Shown here: positions 5,869 through 6,171 of the stretch, piece by piece
How positions within the stretch are numbered: position 1 is the first letter of the stretch
Layout: each line of letters starts with the position of its first letter
NCBI GenBank assembly: GCA_946566415.1
Contig: CAMNWW010000138.1
Coordinates: 1 to 6,171 of the forward strand
Reading direction: 5' to 3'
DNA length: 6,171 nucleotides
Origin: an uncultured Lachnospiraceae bacterium
GTDB taxonomy: Bacteria; Bacillota; Clostridia; Lachnospirales; Lachnospiraceae
Translations under genes and position numbers: made by a program
The notes under the pieces: generated by a model
What the model was told of the DNA's origin: nothing
Database searches by the model: none
The model's input: only the letters and a program-made list of their open reading frames with translations

Positions 5869-5898
5869 ATTATACTGCTAATTACCTAAGACTCTTCA
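5869..5898 (-). promoter_or_regulatory. Possible promoter for the membrane protein-ybjQ pair
   Basis: A perfect TATAAT on the minus strand (5874-5869), 18 bases from a weak -35, TGAAGA (5898-5893, three of six matches). The predicted start would give a leader of about 40 bases. The weak -35 leaves doubt; read-through from the ABC gene is the alternative. Confidence 0.45.
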
Positions 5899-5951
5899 TC
5901 GCCGAATAGGCGATTAAATTCAGGTACCCCGAGTGCGTCTGCACGAGGGGT
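5898..5951 (-). terminator. Two hairpins at the end of the ABC ATPase gene, possible weak terminator
   Basis: Hairpin 1 lies within the last codons and pairs CCCC..GTGC with GCAC..GGGG around an AGAC loop, with a two-by-two internal mismatch (about 5928-5951). Hairpin 2, just after the stop codon, is a perfect six-base stem, ATCGCC-TATTC-GGCGAT (5914-5898). Neither is followed by a clear U-tract on the minus strand, so factor-independent termination is uncertain; they may protect the 3' end of the transcript. Confidence 0.35.
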
Positions 5952-6171
5952 TATCCAACAATTTCCCTCCCTTCAGCCTCAGCTCCACATCCGCCTCTTT
6001 TGCCAGTTCTTTGCTGTGCGTAACGACAATTACACATTTATCCTGTTCATGGGCGAGCGCCTTAAATATCCCGATAATATCCTTCGCAGTTTCTTCGTCC
6101 AGATTCCCGGTGGGTTCGTCGGCCAGAAGGATCGGGGCTTTACTGGCAAGCGCCCTGGCGATGGCCGCCCT
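5920..6171 (-). CDS. ABC transporter ATP-binding protein, C-terminal fragment (cut by window edge)
   Basis: Minus-strand frame of 83 codons with a TGA stop at 5922-5920, too short for a complete gene and continuing past the window. It begins with RAAIARALAS, the helix after the LSGGQ signature. Walker B and the catalytic glutamate follow in ILLADEP (14-20 of the fragment), then the D-loop TGNLD (21-25) and the H-loop histidine in VVTHS (49-53). The TGNLD form and the ADVELRLKGGKL end are typical of the LolD/MacB/FtsE type that pairs with FtsX-like permeases, often in peptide export or antimicrobial resistance; the substrate cannot be told. Walker A and the Q-loop are outside the window. After GGKLLDN the last residues (PSCRRTRGT) are a basic tail encoded within a GC-rich hairpin and do not look like a family motif. 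It ends 98 bases before the next gene on the same strand. Confidence 0.9.
   Translation of the reverse strand, partial: RAAIARALASKAPILLADEPTGNLDEETAKDIIGIFKALAHEQDKCVIVVTHSKELAKEADVELRLKGGKLLDNPSCRRTRGT

Noticed and set aside
5600..5881. Plus-strand open frame of 93 codons
   Set aside because: Antisense to the membrane-protein gene, polar low-complexity product rich in H, Y and Q, and no supporting ribosome binding site.

Overview
The window looks like a chromosomal housekeeping segment from a low-to-mid GC Firmicute, most likely a Clostridia/Lachnospiraceae member. The basis is the gene families (TypA, long-form HPF, DapA, a two-OB-fold SSB-like protein, YbjQ), strong AGGAGG-type ribosome binding sites and sigma-A-type promoters with 16-18 bp spacers. 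The genus call is an inference. No transposase, phage gene, tRNA, rRNA or CRISPR array was seen.

Layout. Positions 1-839 are on the minus strand: an SSB-like gene with two OB folds (201-839), followed by the first 36 codons of dapA (1-110), which has its own promoter. A 237-bp divergent intergenic region (840-1076) carries dyad elements and the typA promoter. Positions 1077-5192 are on the plus strand: typA (ribosome-associated GTPase) directly abutting a PAP2-type membrane phosphatase gene; a PsiE-like membrane protein with an extra soluble C-terminal domain, behind its own promoter; and hpf (long ribosome hibernation factor), behind a strong promoter and a leader of about 120 nt. A bidirectional hairpin terminator (5233-5281) closes this block. 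Positions 5293-6171 are again on the minus strand: the C-terminal end of an ABC-transporter ATPase (cut by the window edge), a 75-residue two-helix membrane protein and an overlapping ybjQ-family gene.

Together the plus-strand genes lean toward translation and stress physiology (TypA, HPF) and membrane or phosphate-related functions (PAP2, PsiE-like). They appear to be separate transcription units (typA-pap2, psiE-like, hpf), not one pathway.

I do not see a clear, previously undescribed system. The most interesting points are the hpf leader, where an out-of-frame 34-codon reading frame starts at the predicted transcription start and stops just before the hpf ribosome binding site; the soluble tail on the PsiE-like protein; and the palindromic region upstream of the SSB-like gene.
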